A stretch of 64,000 bases of DNA from Hirudinaria manillensis (taxonomy: Eukaryota > Annelida > Clitellata > Hirudinida > Hirudinidae). The notes beneath the pieces are model-generated. The model was given only the letters and a program-made list of their open reading frames with translations. It made no database searches and was not told the DNA's origin. The DNA is taken from contig CM067533.1 of NCBI GenBank assembly GCA_034509925.1, forward strand, positions 9,524,156-9,588,155, in the 5' to 3' direction. Of this stretch, positions 24,373 to 38,617 are shown piece by piece; position 1 is the first letter of the stretch; every line of letters begins with the position of its first letter. Made by a program: the position numbers and the translations under genes.

Positions 24373-27300
24373 ATGGTCAACAAAATGGCTGACGTCGATG
24401 TTGTTCAGCAACAAAAAGATGGCAATGGGCAGCACCAAGAAACCATAGAAGCTTTAACAAAAGAGGCGGAACAATTGAAAGCGAGATTGGAAGAGGAAAG
24501 ATCTAAACTCAGCGATGTGGATTGTATGATTCCATCCAATTTTATTCAATGATTGATTACAATTTGAATCAAAAGTCATTTCTGTCGGATTTAATGTTAC
24601 CTCCTAAGAGATATTCCTTACTGAAGTAGTTTGGTTATCTTTGTTATCCATGATGTATAGAAAGATCAGCATTCCGGCATCAATAAATGAACTATTTTAA
24701 GTGTACAGTTAATAATCCATTGGCAGCAAATCGAATTCTTAGGTAATGGAGAAGTTAGTTGAAGCAGATTTTAGATTTCAGTTTGGTTGTTTGTAGTGGC
24801 TTCTGTGGCCCAGAGGATTGAAAGCCTCACAAACTTCACAATGAAACCACGTAGGATTTTGAAAGGTCATTTGGGTAAAGTTCTCTGCATGGATTGGTCA
24901 ACAGACAAACGACATGTAGTCAGCTCCTCTCAGGTAGGTTAATAATCAACAATAATAATTAATTACTTAACTTGGTTCATGTCATGAGCTGATGCCAATC
25001 TTAAATTATATATTTAATACAATCTAATTATTTATTTTAAACATATTTTACTCATTAAATTACTTGAAAATCTTGGAAATAGTTGACTAAATTTCATTTA
25101 CATCCAGGATGGAAAGATGCTTGTTTGGGATGCATTTACCACCAACAAAGTAGGGACGGCATTTAACATGCAGTTTATTTTCAGCTGAAACTTAAGAAAA
25201 TATTTTATTTTTTAACATATGCTCTGTTGTTAATGGTAATGCAATTTCAAATTAATTAACTACTTCAAACTAATTTATTATTATTATTATTATTACTATT
25301 ATTATTATTATTATTATTATTAAACTTTTATCAAACTTTTCCCAAGGAACATGCCATAACAATGCCAACGACTTGGGTCATGGCATGTGCCTATGGTCCT
25401 TCTGGTTCGGTCGTTGCTTGCGGGTAAGTGAGCGAGCATTCTTGGCAGTGGCCTTTTGTTTCTTATGAAGCATTCCAGAGTGCTTTCTTTAGACATCCAA
25501 AGATCAATTTACAAATCTGTAAACTACTTTACTAATTTATACAAATTTGTATTTACATAATTTAAATAAATTTGTATTTACATAATTTAAATAAATTTGT
25601 ATTTACATAATTTAGATAAATTTGTATATATGGTCAGCATCCTTCATTAGCTTCAATTTGTTCAGATAAATAAATAAAAATGAAATTTATGATCAGATTA
25701 TTTGCAATTTATTCACGACACGACCGATCCTTTTATGAAAAACTGCCAACAACTGCTTAAGTTTCAAGCCATTAAAATGTCTGCCTTGTTGTCCGGATTA
25801 AATGTACTTTTTTTTAATAATACTTGTTATTATTATTATTAATATTATTCTTGTTTTTGTTTTCGTCACCAGAGGTCTGGACAACAAGTGCACATTGTAC
25901 CCCCTGAGCCTCGACGAAGACCCTGCCTCAAAAAGGAGGGTCATTGCCACCCACACCAGCTACCTCTCGTGCTGCAGGTTCACAAACTCGGATCACCAGG
26001 TGGCGTTACTTCCTGCACGGTCTTCCATTAAAATGAAATTAAATTGAATTAAAATTAAACGAATTAAAATCGCGACGGCCAACGATTTCTTCCTAACGAT
26101 TTTGTTTTTCTCTCATTTCCGTTTGTTCCTTCGAAGATTTTGACGGGCAGCGGAGACAGCACCTGCTGCCTGTGGGACGTGGAGAGCGGGCAGATGATGC
26201 AGAGTTTCATCGGACACACGGGGGACGTCATGAGCCTCGACCTTTCGACCTCTGAGTCGGGAAACACCTTCGCTTCTGCCGTGAGTTTGACTTACTAGTA
26301 GATCGGGCCAATGATTATTTCAGATTTCATTATTATTATTATTTTTATTATTATTATTATTATTTCCTCAACGGGGAAACACCTTGGCCTCTGCTATGAG
26401 TTCAGCATATGAGTGGAAAGCAAACATGATTGTCTTTGTTTTTTAGAATAGCCTTCAATAATTTTTTGCAGTCCTTTTCTTTGGTATTAAAGACAGTAAT
26501 AATTACTTTGTTAATAATAATATTGACTTTAAATACTATTGGTTATCAATATTATTATTATTATGCAACACAGAATCATAATATGTGGCAGGCTTTTAAA
26601 TATTCCTTATTCTATTTATTACCATCAATGCTAACCACCTCAAAAGGGAGGTGCTCGCAATTGATTATTAATCGGTCACAACCAATCAGAGCTGCGACAA
26701 GACGGTCATAGTGTGGGACATGAGGACAGGGCAGTGCGTCCAGGCCTTCGAGGGGCACGAGTCGGACATCAACAGCGTCAGGTTCTACCCGAGCGGAGAC
26801 GCCGTCGCCACGGGATCCGACGATGCCACGGTGGGGTTTCGTTTCATTTCTTTGTTTTGTTTTTGTTTGAAAACTGCGACTTGCAATTCAATTCATGGAG
26901 CAATGTTGATTGAAAAGTTGTCAGCGGAATGGCAGGAATTGATTTTTAATAATTATGTTATATTATAATTAATAATATAATATACAATAATTGCATAATT
27001 GACTCCTCGATGATTCACACCTTGTTAAATAATGATTCACAATGGAAATGTGTTGAAATCTTGACTGACGAAACAAACATCAATAAGACGATGAATAATT
27101 AATTAATAATTATTAATTAAACAATTATTTTATTATTAATTAATTAATTAACCTTTCAGTGTCGTCTGTTTGACCTGAGGGCAGACAGGGAGGTCTACAG
27201 GTACAGAAAGGACAGCATCATCTTCGGTTGCAATGCCGTTGACTTCTCACTCAGTGGTGATTGTTACGATCTTCAATCAATATTATTATTATTGTTATTA

Positions 27301-27815
27301 TCATTATTATTATTACTATTATCATCATTGTTGTTGTTGATGCTGTTATTTCTGCTATTATTATCAGCTTTATTCTTATTATTGTCGATGCTAATTAATT
27401 ACCGTTAACACAAGTTGATCTTTGGCTCTGTAATCAAATGTTGTTTGTCACTACATCAATCAATATCCACCTCATCATTCAATCAATCAATCAATCAATC
27501 GATCGATCAGGTCGCCTCCTATTCGGAGGTTACAACGACCACGTGGTTAACGTGTGGGACGTTCTGAAAGGCACTCGGGTGGTGATGTTGTACGGACACG
27601 AGAACAGAGTCAGTTGCCTCAACGTGTCACCAGATGGCACTGCACTGTGCACAGGAAGCTGGGACTTCACCCTCAAGGTTGGCTGGGCCTTGAGATTCTT
27701 TGTTTGGATGGCTTGGTAGAGAAACAGAAAGAATAAAAAATTAATTAATTATTATTTAATTAACCTTCAATGAATATTAATTACAATGATTTTCTGCTTC
27801 AAGGTCTGGGCCTGA
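24373..27815 (+). CDS. GNB5: G protein beta-5 subunit
   Basis: A Gbeta subunit of the divergent type that pairs with GGL-domain RGS proteins (R7 family) at neuronal membranes. Exons: 24373-24523, 24797-24933, 25108-25149, 25347-25423, 25873-25999, 26137-26280, 26690-26830, 27160-27256, 27511-27677, 27804-27815; 364 aa. An in-frame second ATG at 24385 could be used instead. N-terminal coiled coil ([20 protein letters not shown]) and then seven WD repeats: [161 protein letters not shown], ending WA-stop as in human GNB5. The TTNKEHA and NKC segments favour beta-5 over beta-1 to 4. The last coding exon is only 12 bp. Confidence 0.97.
25524..25628. repeat. Intronic tandem repeat (AATTTGTATTTACATAATTTAAATA)
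   Basis: Three to four copies of a roughly 27-bp AT-rich unit in GNB5 between the exons ending at 25423 and starting at 25873. Confidence 0.85.
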
Positions 27816-29767
27816 TTGCCTTGAGAAGAATCTTCTGCACTAGGAACCTCGACAGCATCATCAATCATCATCATCACCACCACCATCATCACAATCATAA
27901 CTGTCTTTGTCATTGGTGACTGTTAAGTTTCATCACCCATCTGATCATCTCATAACCTTTGACCCTTTTTTAGGGTCAACGACCTCGATTGATCTCTGTC
28001 TCATCTGTTGTTTTGTTTTGAATTTTTGTTGTTATTATTTGTTTCTTATTTTTTTATTTTCATTTTTACTGGGATTTAAGTTTTTTAAATTGACTTCTGG
28101 TCTTCATTGTCTGAGTTGGTTCTGTTTGCCCTCCTTCAGTTTTGCAACAACAACAACAACATCAGCAACAACAACAACAACACAGTTGGGTTAAAAACAC
28201 CTCCTTCCGTTAAACATCTATTCAAATGTATGGCGTTGTATTCATTCGAGTTCTTTTCAGTCGTTCTGAGTTGCATTTTGCTCCTTTGTTTCCTTCCTTG
28301 CATGCAGTTGTTTTGAATGCTTGTTTCATTAATTAATTTTTAATTAATGTTTAATTAATTTGTTGATTTATTTTAGTTAACTTGGTTAAATAATTGATAA
28401 TTCGTTACAGCTCTTTCTTCGGCTCTTTGTTTGTTGTCTGCTTTTTCATGTCCGTTTGTTGCCTGCATTTTTTTTGTTTACTTTACTTTGGACATCATCC
28501 TCTGTCATCAACATTGTCATCATCATCATCATCATAACTTAGTCATTAAGTGATTAACTCTAATCGTGATTGCCAAATAAATCTGGGATTTGCAGCTAAT
28601 GGATGTTAGGTTTAAAATGTCTCAATTGCTATTATTATTATTATTATTCATTATTATTATTGTTGTTGTTGTTATTATTATTATTTTTATTATTAATCTC
28701 GTAAGTTTTTTCATTAAATACTGCACTACTGTTGCCACTGCAGACTTTGTTGCTGGTCTTAGAAAGTTAAACGTTTACGAGAGATTTCAGTTGATGTCGG
28801 GTTTACGAGTAAAACAATTATGGACACCTTTTTAGGAGTTAAGGCTTGCGTTAAGATGTTTTTTATTTGTATTTGAGGCTGATTTTCTTTTAAAATGTTT
28901 TTTTTTCTATCTTTCGTTCATTTGTTCTTTCGTCATCATCTTTCTAGTCACGACTTGGTAGCTTTTTTTGCAAGTTTTAATATTTAATTTTCAGCTGTTG
29001 CTTGGACTGCACATGATGAATAATAGATGAACCTAAACAGTTGTTTATTCATTACATGCTAATTACTTATATGACAATGTCAGATCGTCATTATTATTAT
29101 TATTATTGTTGTTATATTTCTTGAAAGACATCTCAATAACTCTGGATATTGGACAATGACACCGGCACGAAACTTTTAAATGTCAGAGATTTTTTTCGCT
29201 TGACAAAAATTTGAGTGACCTTGTCTCTCTTCACTTCACTTTCTTCTTCAGTCGCTGAGAAGATGGTAATGTTGTTGGATGTTACGATTTGAGAATAAAT
29301 ATCAATACCTCAGATTATTGATTGACGTCAGCTGGCAATTGTCAGTTTGGTCTTCCAGCAATGAATGGAAGAGTTCTGTCCTGGTTACTGCCAGTTTGGA
29401 GAAATCTGGAGGCAGGAAGCTACTGCAAAAACTTCTCCCACTATTTTTAACTAGTTAGCACTGTTTATAATGCGTTAAAAACGTTAAAAATGGGCATGAA
29501 AATTGGTAAAGCCCAATGCTATATTGCTGGGCGCTTGAAGTTACTTATTTTAGGAGCTGAATAAATTTTTATTTTATAATTGTCTCGTTAGACACAATAG
29601 GTAAGAATATATAGTCGAATAAACCCATAATATTATTATTATATATATTGAGTACGCAAACTCCTAACGATAGAAAGGGAGCTTAGACTTTCTATGTTTT
29701 GGTAGCGGGTTTTGATTTTGCCGATAGCTGCTCACATTTAAAAGTCGTTTCGGTTTATTCTTTGCAA
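27816..29767. other. GNB5 3' region and NAA35 upstream region
   Basis: A 1.95-kb interval of T-rich, low-complexity sequence with ATC, CAA and ATT microsatellites. AATAAA at 28576-28581 is a plausible GNB5 poly(A) signal. No coding exon with family similarity or clean splice signals was found on either strand. Confidence 0.65.
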
Positions 29768-30623
29768 ATGGCGGATGATGACTTGCACCAAGATTATATA
29801 GACGTTATAACTATGGACGGTGAGACCCGTACTAGGACAGACTCAGACCTTGACGAAATGTCTCGCACCAGAGTTGCTTCGAGATGCGTCTGGTCAGACA
29901 TTACGGAGTCATTTAAAACCGCTTGCAAAGATTTGTCACTTGGGGAATTGCTTCACGATGCAAAGTAAGTCTAGAAATTTATATTAAAAAAATATGTGAC
30001 CTAAAGTGTGACTAGTATTGGTTCTTTCTAAACCAGTGCACATTTAAATTTATATTATTAATTGCCATTACGAGTTAACATAAGTTTATAAAAGTTAGTG
30101 TTGCAATATTCCATGTAGAGTTGTGTTATTAATTACAAATGTTTCAGGTTTTATGTCATTTTTGTTTTATAAATGTCTTTTTATTCCATTCAGTCAGTCT
30201 TTGTTTACTTTTTATTTCTAAATCTTGAAAACTTTTTATTTTTAAATCTTAAAAATAAAACACAAAACCATCAGCTTCAGTTTGGTGGAGGGCATGTCAG
30301 CCATCGAGATGATGGATCCGAAGATGGACGCAGGAATGAGTTGCAACCTGGCCAAGCACAAAGTGCTGCCCTTTCGACAGGCAGTCAAAGAGAAGACGTT
30401 GAAGGTTGGAAACTTTTCGCCGGAAGAACTCATCGGAATAATTGATGACTCACTTTCTTGTTTGGTGAGTGTTGTTGTTGTTTTGTCGTTCAATGATTGA
30501 TAAGGTTACCCGATCAATTTCATGGCTTGCATGAAAGTGATGTGATTAATTATAAGACGTTTATGTTTATTTTTGGGATATTATCAGCGCCTCTGTAGCT
30601 CACGCGTTCGGTGCTATATAAAT

Positions 30624-30654
<31 letters not shown>

Positions 30655-33600
30655 ATTATCGATTTATTATCATCAGTCGGTAAACTTTTAATTTAAACCT
30701 TCTGAATTGCATTTTCAACTTCAACAAAGGTCACCTGGTTGGAAGGTCATTCTCTGGTTCAGACGGTTTTCATCAATCTCTACCTGCACGATCCCACCTT
30801 GATCGAGGACCCTACTTTGAGGGCGTTTGCAACCTGCCTCTTGAAAGTTGTGGACATCGTTAGGAGTCAAATCAACTGGGCAGGTGTCTATGAAGAGGTG
30901 AGTGTCAATTAAACAGGTGAAACGCTTACCTGTCTTATTATTGCAATACTGGCAGTCCTAATAAAAGTATTGGCAGCCAGATGGTGTTGTGACATTTATT
31001 TTCATTGGCAAAGATTTTTAATCGCATTGATTTCCAATTCCATCATTTTGATTCTCTTGGTTGTAGTTAGTCGATAGTTAACTATTAACAATGGATCAAA
31101 CCAAATAAACACAACAGTTAACTATTACTTAAGTTATTATGATGGTTACACATGGATAGATTAGGATAGATCGATATTAAATAACAGTAACAATAATAAC
31201 AAGTCAGTACCAATTGTAAAAAGTTAAATTTTAATTCTTTGGCAACCAGGAAGACTTCCAGTCCATGGTCCACAACTTCAAGCTGGCCCAGGACGTCACG
31301 GAAACCGTCGCCATGACGATGGCCAAAGAGGCGGAGGAGGAGTTCTCGAAGGTTGCCAAGGTGACCGGCCAAGTGATGATGATGATTTTCCAGGATGATT
31401 CCAAAACTTGTTTTACTTTGATATTTATAAATATTTCCTTTTATAAATAAAAATTTATTTTCGTGTTTTTTTTATCTTCAGAAGAAAAAAAAATTGTTTT
31501 TTTTTTAAATTATTATTTTTTCTGCATCTTTGATTTTTAGAACACCAGAGCGAGGAGTGGTGTCAACAGGGACGAGAGTGAAGTTCTGAAGGTGAGGTTG
31601 AGGGAGGAAAAAAATGTCTGACTGTCCATCAGCTGACCATTACTCGATTGGTTAACGATAAACTAGGTCGACTGAGGTGACCCATTTACATAAAATGCAT
31701 ACGGGGAAATGACCGACGATGAGTGTTTTTTCTAAGCACCAAAATTGAATCACAAATTAATTTATGGTAATTACTAATTATTATATTATTATTATTTTTA
31801 TATTATTTTATTAATTAATAATAATAATATAATTTTCCAGCACAACCTCTCATTAGGTGTGGCTTCCCGTCTCAAATTCATCAGGTTCTTCTATGCGACC
31901 ATCGTGGCATTCAGCAGGGAGAAGGTTGTGATGAAGGGAGAATTACGATGATAATAATTACATTATTATGATAATAATAATTACTATGATAATAATTACA
32001 TTATTATGATAAGTATTAAAATGCTTAATAGTATTAATTATAAGTATTAGTAGTAATTCTTAAAACTAATGGCAATAAAAAGCTCTGAAATGTCAAAACA
32101 AACAAACAGGGCACAGGTGTGTCCGACGCAGAGAAGCACCTGAAGTGTTTGTCGGAACAACTGATGCACGTCAGGTTGACCGTTCCGCTCGGACGTTTTG
32201 CTTCCACGGACGAACGGGTGGGAGGTGAGTGGGGTGAATATTTTGGGGATTATTTTGAAAATAAATTATGTCTTTTATGATAATAATAATAATTTCAATA
32301 ATAATAATAACAGTAAGTTTTACCTCAAACTTTTATCTGCCCTGAACTATCTGGATTATGATAATGATTATGATAATAATAATAATAATATTCAATAATA
32401 TTTACAAAACACATTCCACCCATGTAACCGCCACCACCAGTACTACCATCATCACCATCTCCCCATTTCCAGGCGATCGCCAGTTCGCGACCGGCTTTGA
32501 CCCCATGGTGAACCAGAGGCTCCTCCCACCGACCTTTCCTAGGTTCGTGACCATCAATCCGCGACCCGATTCCGTCGACTATCTCGACAAGCTGGTCACG
32601 AGACTGCACCACGTGACCTCCGTCACGTCTCTGAGCAACTTCCACGAAATCCTCGTCAGTGGTTAACTTTAACCTCGTAGTTAGGGTTATTAGTTAATAG
32701 TTAATTTATAACTAGTTACAAGTTATTAATAGATTATTTGAAAGCTAAAGCCTATTGGTTGAGATTTATGATGATTTTCCATCATTGTTAGTTTGAATTT
32801 TTTTCCCCCTCAGGATTTTTGCTTGGAATTCAGCAAAACATCACCTTGTCTACTCTCAAGGTCAATCTTACAGGTGAACAATGTTTAACGAATTATTCTC
32901 GCTTGTTAAATGTTTTACCGAATATATAGTAGTGTGTTAAATGATGTATGTGTTGAATAATTTTAATAATTAATTAATTAATTTACTTATTAACCATTAT
33001 TCATTCCTTTAGATTACAATCCTTCCTCCGAACAAGAAGGTGTTTGGCAAGGAACCAATCACGGACTTCATAAAAGAGACCATCAAGGCCTTCTGCTGTC
33101 CTCCACCGTTCGTTCAAAAGTCAGTCGTTCAGTTGATGACGTCAATTAAAGATGGATGCAACTATTTATTAACCAATTAATTAACATAAATTATCATAAT
33201 CTCCATTGCTGCAGGTGCCCGCTGCACAACAACCAGCAGGTGAAGGAATTCGTGGATGCCTTCCTGTTGCACAGCGTTCGACCGATGATGTCCATGGTTC
33301 AAATCACGGGTCACAACAGGGCCAGGCAGAGGGACAAGTGGGCGAGACAACTCGAGGAACTCGGAGCCCTTCAGGATGAGGTTGTTGTCGTTGTTGTATG
33401 ATGACGATTATGATGAGGTTGTTGTATGATGATGATTATGATGATGTTGTTATTAATCATAATTAATTTATTAACTTATCCAATAACAACTATTTATTTA
33501 TTAATTTATTTATTTATTAACTTATTTATTTATTTATTTGTTTATTTATTTATCTTCCAGGCGGAGAAGATTGATTCGTTCGTCCATGCTCTGATGCTGA

Positions 33601-35802
33601 AGAGCGATCCCAACTGGAAACTCTGCTTGAATTTTGGCACCTGGGTTCTGTACCTGGTGCTGAAGGTCATGACCTTGTACGTGACCTCCGGGCTTGAACT
33701 TGAACTCTACTCGACCTACGAGTACAGCTACATATTCTGGTTAGCTGATATTGGTAAATAAAATGCTAGCTAACAGTAGTAAATAATATAACTTAATTTA
33801 TGCATAATTTGGTCTATTATTAGTTAATGCATCCCATTCTTTTTTAATAGAATATTGGTTTGTAAATAAATAATAAATATTATCTCATGCATAATTTATT
33901 TTTAATAATGAATTTTCGTTATCATAAATTATTAATTTATGCAGGTATCTGAGCGAGGGCATGTTCAACTGGACGGTCTCGACGATTAAGAGGGCTGAGA
34001 CCTTCCACCAAGACAGCGATGCTTTTTCTGTCACTCAAGGTTGTTGATGATGATGGCAGTGGTAATGATGATGATCATGATGTCGCTGGTTTTGATAGTG
34101 ATTTTGTGTGAATTTAATTTTATATTCATTAAATTATTCCGAGCACGAATAGATTTCTATTTGTCTCCCTAAAAGGTACGAAAGGCACGAAGAAGGGAAA
34201 GAACAAAAAGAAGAAACCTCGCGTCCAAGGCAACGAACTGGCCATGGCTCAGGCCCTTCACAGTTTGACAGGCGGCTTTTACAAGGTCGTCGCATAATTA
34301 ATTAATATTCTATTGGTAGTAATAGTTAATATTAATAATGGTTAATGTTAGTGATAATTGCCAATGATATTTAATAACACAGACCATAGTGATCGTTAGT
34401 ATTGCTAATGGTTAACGTTAATATTAATTGGCACGAGATCAACTCAACGAGTAATTTTTAAATCGCAGGCCGTGATTGGCCTACGGATGGACGACAAACT
34501 CCGCCTACCGAAGTTCGACTTTGACTGCGAGGAGGTCCGCTACAACCACCGCTTCACCCCATTTGCATACATAGCCACGCCCCCCATGTTCCATTATGGA
34601 CAGTTCAAGGTCGACTTTCTTACATTATCATTGAGAAATATAGAAAATTATTTTAGAAAATATTTATAGAAATTAATTTTCATCCAAACAATTTATTTTT
34701 CATTATATATTAAATTATATGTTAAATTGTGAAATATTTGTTTTTTAAATATATAAATATATTATGCCTCAATTATTAATTATAAATTATAATCTGACAT
34801 TCCAAACATCTCAAACCACCACATTTCCATCCATCACCAGGACCACACAGACACTGCCCACTGTTCACCACCAATTCAACCCGTTGACCTTTATGCCAGT
34901 GCATGTCGATGCTTTGAGTTTGCCAAACGAGAACTTGAAGCAGTAACCAATCCTAATGAGGAGGTTTGTTTATCGTCATAATTATCAATTATAATTATTA
35001 TTATTGTCATAATCATCGTTTATAATTATTTGTTAAGTTCATAATTTTTATTAATTTTATATTCTTAATTATATATTTATTGCTTTTAAATTTTAATCAT
35101 TTTAATATATTTTTTGATTAAAACTTAATATTTAAAGTTTCAGTCATTATTATTATTATTATTATAGTATTTGTTAATTTAATTATTATTATTATTATTA
35201 ATTATTTCTGCTCAGGTGAAGTCGTTGCTGAAAGTTGCCAAAACAAATCTGATTGTCATGAGACTCCTGCAAGGAGGACATAAGAAGGACTCAAAGGTAA
35301 AACAAAAATGAGTTTGGAATCATTAATTATGGATTGATCGATTGAATGATGAATGGAGGAATGGATGGATGAATGGAGGAATGAATGGATAAGTTCAAGT
35401 TAGTTCATTAAGTGCTTTAATACTGTAATGTAATATTAATAGCATGTCAACAGTAAGATGATGGGTTATCAGGTACACTATAGAAATGTCTGTAGTTGAA
35501 AAGAACCTATGATGCATACAATGTCAGTTACATGTACTCTGGTTAAATAATAGGAAATATAGTTGGTTAATGTTAATTATATTATTATGGGTGGATGGAT
35601 GGATGGGTGGATGGATGGATGGCCTTGTTATAATATATTATAATACTAATGAACATCTAGGATCTTTTCTTTGAGAAATCATTTGTTTGCCTTAAAATGC
35701 TTCATTCTTCGTTCATGATTCTTCAATCGTTCCTTCCATCAGATACCACCTGAATTCAGTTTCGAGGCTCACTGCCACTACCCGATCATCAAACTGGCCT
35801 GA
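29768..35802 (+). CDS. NAA35: NatC N-alpha-acetyltransferase auxiliary subunit
   Basis: The Mak10 homologue, auxiliary subunit of the NatC complex (with NAA30 and NAA38), which acetylates N-termini such as Met-Leu and Met-Ile co-translationally. Exons: 29768-29964, 30275-30464, 30730-30897, 31250-31360, 31541-31591, 31841-31924, 32110-32224, 32473-32654, 32814-32873, 33013-33119, 33215-33380, 33561-33739, 33945-34039, 34176-34285, 34469-34609, 34841-34963, 35216-35296, 35743-35802; 739 aa (human 725). Start [18 protein letters not shown]. Family blocks: [129 protein letters not shown] and [20 protein letters not shown]. The stop follows HYPIIKLA. All 18 exon phases close. Length is slightly above human, with a Lys-rich insert ([15 protein letters not shown]). 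Confidence 0.97.
30585..30655 (+). repeat. Interspersed repeat ending in (ATT)n, copy 1
   Basis: The 3'-end-like core CAGCGCCTCTGTAGCTCACG followed by GTTCGGTGCTATATAAATGA runs directly into (TTA)n. The reverse complement of the same core is at 48861-48902. Such cores fused to an ATT microsatellite look like the tail of a SINE or similar non-autonomous element. Located in a NAA35 intron. Confidence 0.75.
35335..35625. repeat. GGAT/GAAT tetranucleotide-type repeats
   Basis: Two runs (about 35335-35395 and 35585-35622) of GATGGATGAATGGAGGAATG-like and GGATGGATGGATGGGTGGAT-like units in the last NAA35 intron. Confidence 0.85.
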
Positions 35803-36314
35803 TTTAAAATCATTTCAAGATAAATTTGTCGTATTTATTTCTTATTTGGTTGCCATGTTTTGAAATGGGTTGAAAAGAATATGAAGTATTTTATTTACAA
35901 TATATTAACAATTGTAGTTTAATTAAAGAGAAAATATGTTTAAATTTAAACACGTAAAAAAGTAGTACAAATAGAAATGACATGAGCCAGTAAAATTAGG
36001 CCATTATTAATTCAAATAAATTCAAATAAATATAAACAAGATAAAAAAATACATTAAAATTTAAAAAAAAGAATCACAAGGAAAAACTGAACTCATTTGA
36101 AACAACATTCAGAGGCAGAAAAAAAAATTATGTTTGTTAGAAAATGATAACAATTCTGATTATTCGTGATTGCAAGGAAAAACATGTTGTTGTTCACAAG
36201 TGTTTTGGCCAAAGAAAGACCTCGATAATGAAGTTTGACTGCTCACAGTTGACATTCATTCAATCAGAATAAATAGACTTAAATCTGCATTGTTAGAATG
36301 ATGGGTAATCACTA
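35803..36314. other. Convergent intergenic region NAA35 / Ig-like gene 1
   Basis: AT-rich 3' flanks of both genes; ATTAAA near 35921 could be the NAA35 poly(A) signal. Nothing else seen. Confidence 0.6.
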
Positions 36315-37804
36315 TCACAAAAATTGACTGATGGATGTACTAAAGCAATAAATCACCTTTAACCACAAAAAAGTGTTTAACTCAGGATTTAAAAATAAAA
36401 AAATAGGCAATAATAAGATGCTTGTAGGATGGGGAATCCCCTTTGTTGCAGAATGAGCTTCAACTGAAACCGACGAAAATAATTTATTAATTTATAAATT
36501 ATTAATTTATAAATTATTTTTAAATCAACAAAATCCCACTCAGTTAAATGAGAAATGTCCTGCTCCCTACAATCCTCTTTAAAGAACTGTGATTGTGTTA
36601 TTAACTTCTTCAATGAAGGATGCCAAACCTTTGCTATGCTGATGATGAACATCCACATAGAAATGTTTGTTGATCTTAGACTTCCCGCACATCCAAACAT
36701 ACGTTCCTTCGTCATCCTTTGCACAATCTTTCAACATGACGTGAGTTTTGTCCAAGTTCATCTGATATTTAGTGCGGTCATCGTATCTCCCGTTGTCAAC
36801 GAGTACACCGTCTTGCATGATGAATCCTTTTCTGAAAAGTTTCTTGAATCTGCTGGATTCAAATTCTTCAGGACAACATGGACACTTAAATGATAGTTGA
36901 CCTCCAATGGCACATTTCAGTCTTTCACCTTTTAAATTGTTGAATCAATCAACAGTTACTAACATTTATTTAGATAAATTTCTTAAATACTAGATGTGAA
37001 ACTATTTATTCAGTTTTTGAGAAGTTATGCCAATTTCCCAAGCATTGAAATGTTTATCCAGAGTTTTTATAATATCTTCAGAACTTTTGGCAAATTTATA
37101 CAAATTCCTAAGTCATCCCTGATGACTCAGCAGCATACTAAATCCAACATAAATTATTGACTCTTTCAGTAGTCAGGTCTCAATTACCAGCAAACTAAAA
37201 TGAAATATAAAATAAGTAAAAGTTACTAGTAATGCAGATGTATTAATAAGTATCACTAGGCTGTATAGCAAATCAAATCTAATTTCTAAATCTAAGGTGA
37301 ATTTCACAAAACACCGGCATGATCTTGATAAACATCCAAAGAAATGTGCTTTATGATGTTGCAATCCTTGCATGACCAAAGATATTCTCCTTCGTCGTCC
37401 TCATTGCATCTTTTCAAAAGGATACTATTCCTTTGCTCATTGAAAGAGTATCTCAAATGATGATCATATCTTATGGTACCATCACGCACAATCAACTCTC
37501 TCTCAGGAAGTTTCATTAATCTGCATGAGTTCTTGAGGCAATCAGGAAAATCAAAATTCACTTCATGCCCAGTCAGACATATGATGTGACTTATTTCACC
37601 TAAAAACCAGCAAACAAGTCAGATTAAATTATGCTTTTATGATATTATTATGATATGATTTTATGAAATTATCCTTTTAGATTTGATATTAATTATCTTC
37701 CAATAAACTACTGATGACCTTCAAAGCAATCACTAAATTTGACGAATCTTCGAACCTGGGATAACTTTTGTAATGAATATTCCAATGATGAGCAACAGTG
37801 ACAT
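36315..37804 (-). CDS. Cysteine-rich Ig-like surface protein 1 (two domains)
   Basis: I do not recognise this family. Model (minus strand): signal exon 37804-37756 (MSLLLIIGIFITKVIP), Ig-like exon 37599-37315, Ig-like exon 36928-36629, anchor exon 36463-36315; 260 aa, all junctions phase 1. Domain 1 is atypical: it has FPDC in place of CPCC, then CRLMKL, LLKRCNEDDEGEYLWSCKDC. Domain 2 is typical: KCAIGGQLSFKCPCCPEEF, RFKKLFRKGFIMQDG, MLKDCAKDDEGTYVWMCGKS. The last exon encodes a hydrophobic stretch (TSILLLPIFLFL) followed by a further hydrophobic tail, so a membrane segment or GPI signal is possible. The anchor exon is the least certain part. Head-to-head with gene 2. The D-x-G-x-Y motif supports an Ig fold. 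Function is unknown; surface recognition is inference. Confidence 0.72.
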
Positions 37805-38617
37805 GGTTTTCCCAAGCCTAAAAAAATATTTTTCCCAATTTTCATTAATTTCCAGGTCTCTAAACGATCTTTTAGTGCCCATGAAAACTCATTAATGAGA
37901 AATTCATTTTTTTAAAGACGTGGTTGAAATTAAATCCTACCGTTTAACATCAATAACAAAATCGAAAAAAATCGATATACTTGAATTAAACAGTAAGATT
38001 GCCATTTTCAGTAACGATCAATAAGGACCGAACCAGGTTTCTCCTAGTTTCTTGTTAGACTCGGCCTATTGCCAAAAGACTCTTCAGTGAAGAGAGAAAC
38101 CACGTTAATTACCATGGTTTGCCTTGAAGAGTTATATATTCAAATGAATAACATTAAAACAAATTAGTGCGATTTATTTATTTATTTTGAAAATATTTGT
38201 TTTATTTTAAAAAATATAGTGCAGATTAACCATCCGGACATAAGGATTGGAATTTTCCCGGTCACGACAGATTCATGAGTCATTAAATCCATCGCTTTAA
38301 ATATAAGTTGTTGTTTCAACGAAGATCTTTAAACTCGTTTTTAAAACATTAAATTAAGTGTAATTGAAATGAAGTCCGTTAAGTTTAAATGTGTTTGGTT
38401 CGTCACTCTCCCCTATAATTTCAGGTTAAGCTGATTTTATTTTTGATCTGAACTTGAAATGTTACATATTGATCATCAAATTATTAAAATAATAATAATA
38501 TTACTAATAATAAATGATATTAATGTAGCGATGGATATAGCGATTAAGTATGTTATGTTTTAAAAATTTACCATGTTACTAGAATTATCATTAACGATGT
38601 TCTTTACTGATTTTCAG
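37805..38617. other. Divergent interval between Ig-like genes 1 and 2
   Basis: Should contain both promoters and the signal-peptide exon of gene 2. I found no ATG-containing exon with a hydrophobic product and a phase-1 donor on the plus strand. The candidate ATG at 38369 gives a phase-2 donor and a poor signal peptide. Confidence 0.5.

Noticed and set aside
36555-36893. Antisense open frames opposite the Ig-like exons
   Set aside because: The opposite strand carries the conserved domain motif with correct splice sites. The antisense products have no similarity to anything recognisable.
37940-38005. Alternative minus-strand signal exon for Ig-like gene 1 (MAILLFNSS...)
   Set aside because: It ends in phase 2, while the exon at 37804-37756 gives a better signal peptide and the phase 1 required by the next exon.
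38369-38425. ATG exon upstream of Ig-like gene 2 as its signal peptide
   Set aside because: Its donor is phase 2, incompatible with the phase-1 acceptor at 38618, and the product is weakly hydrophobic.
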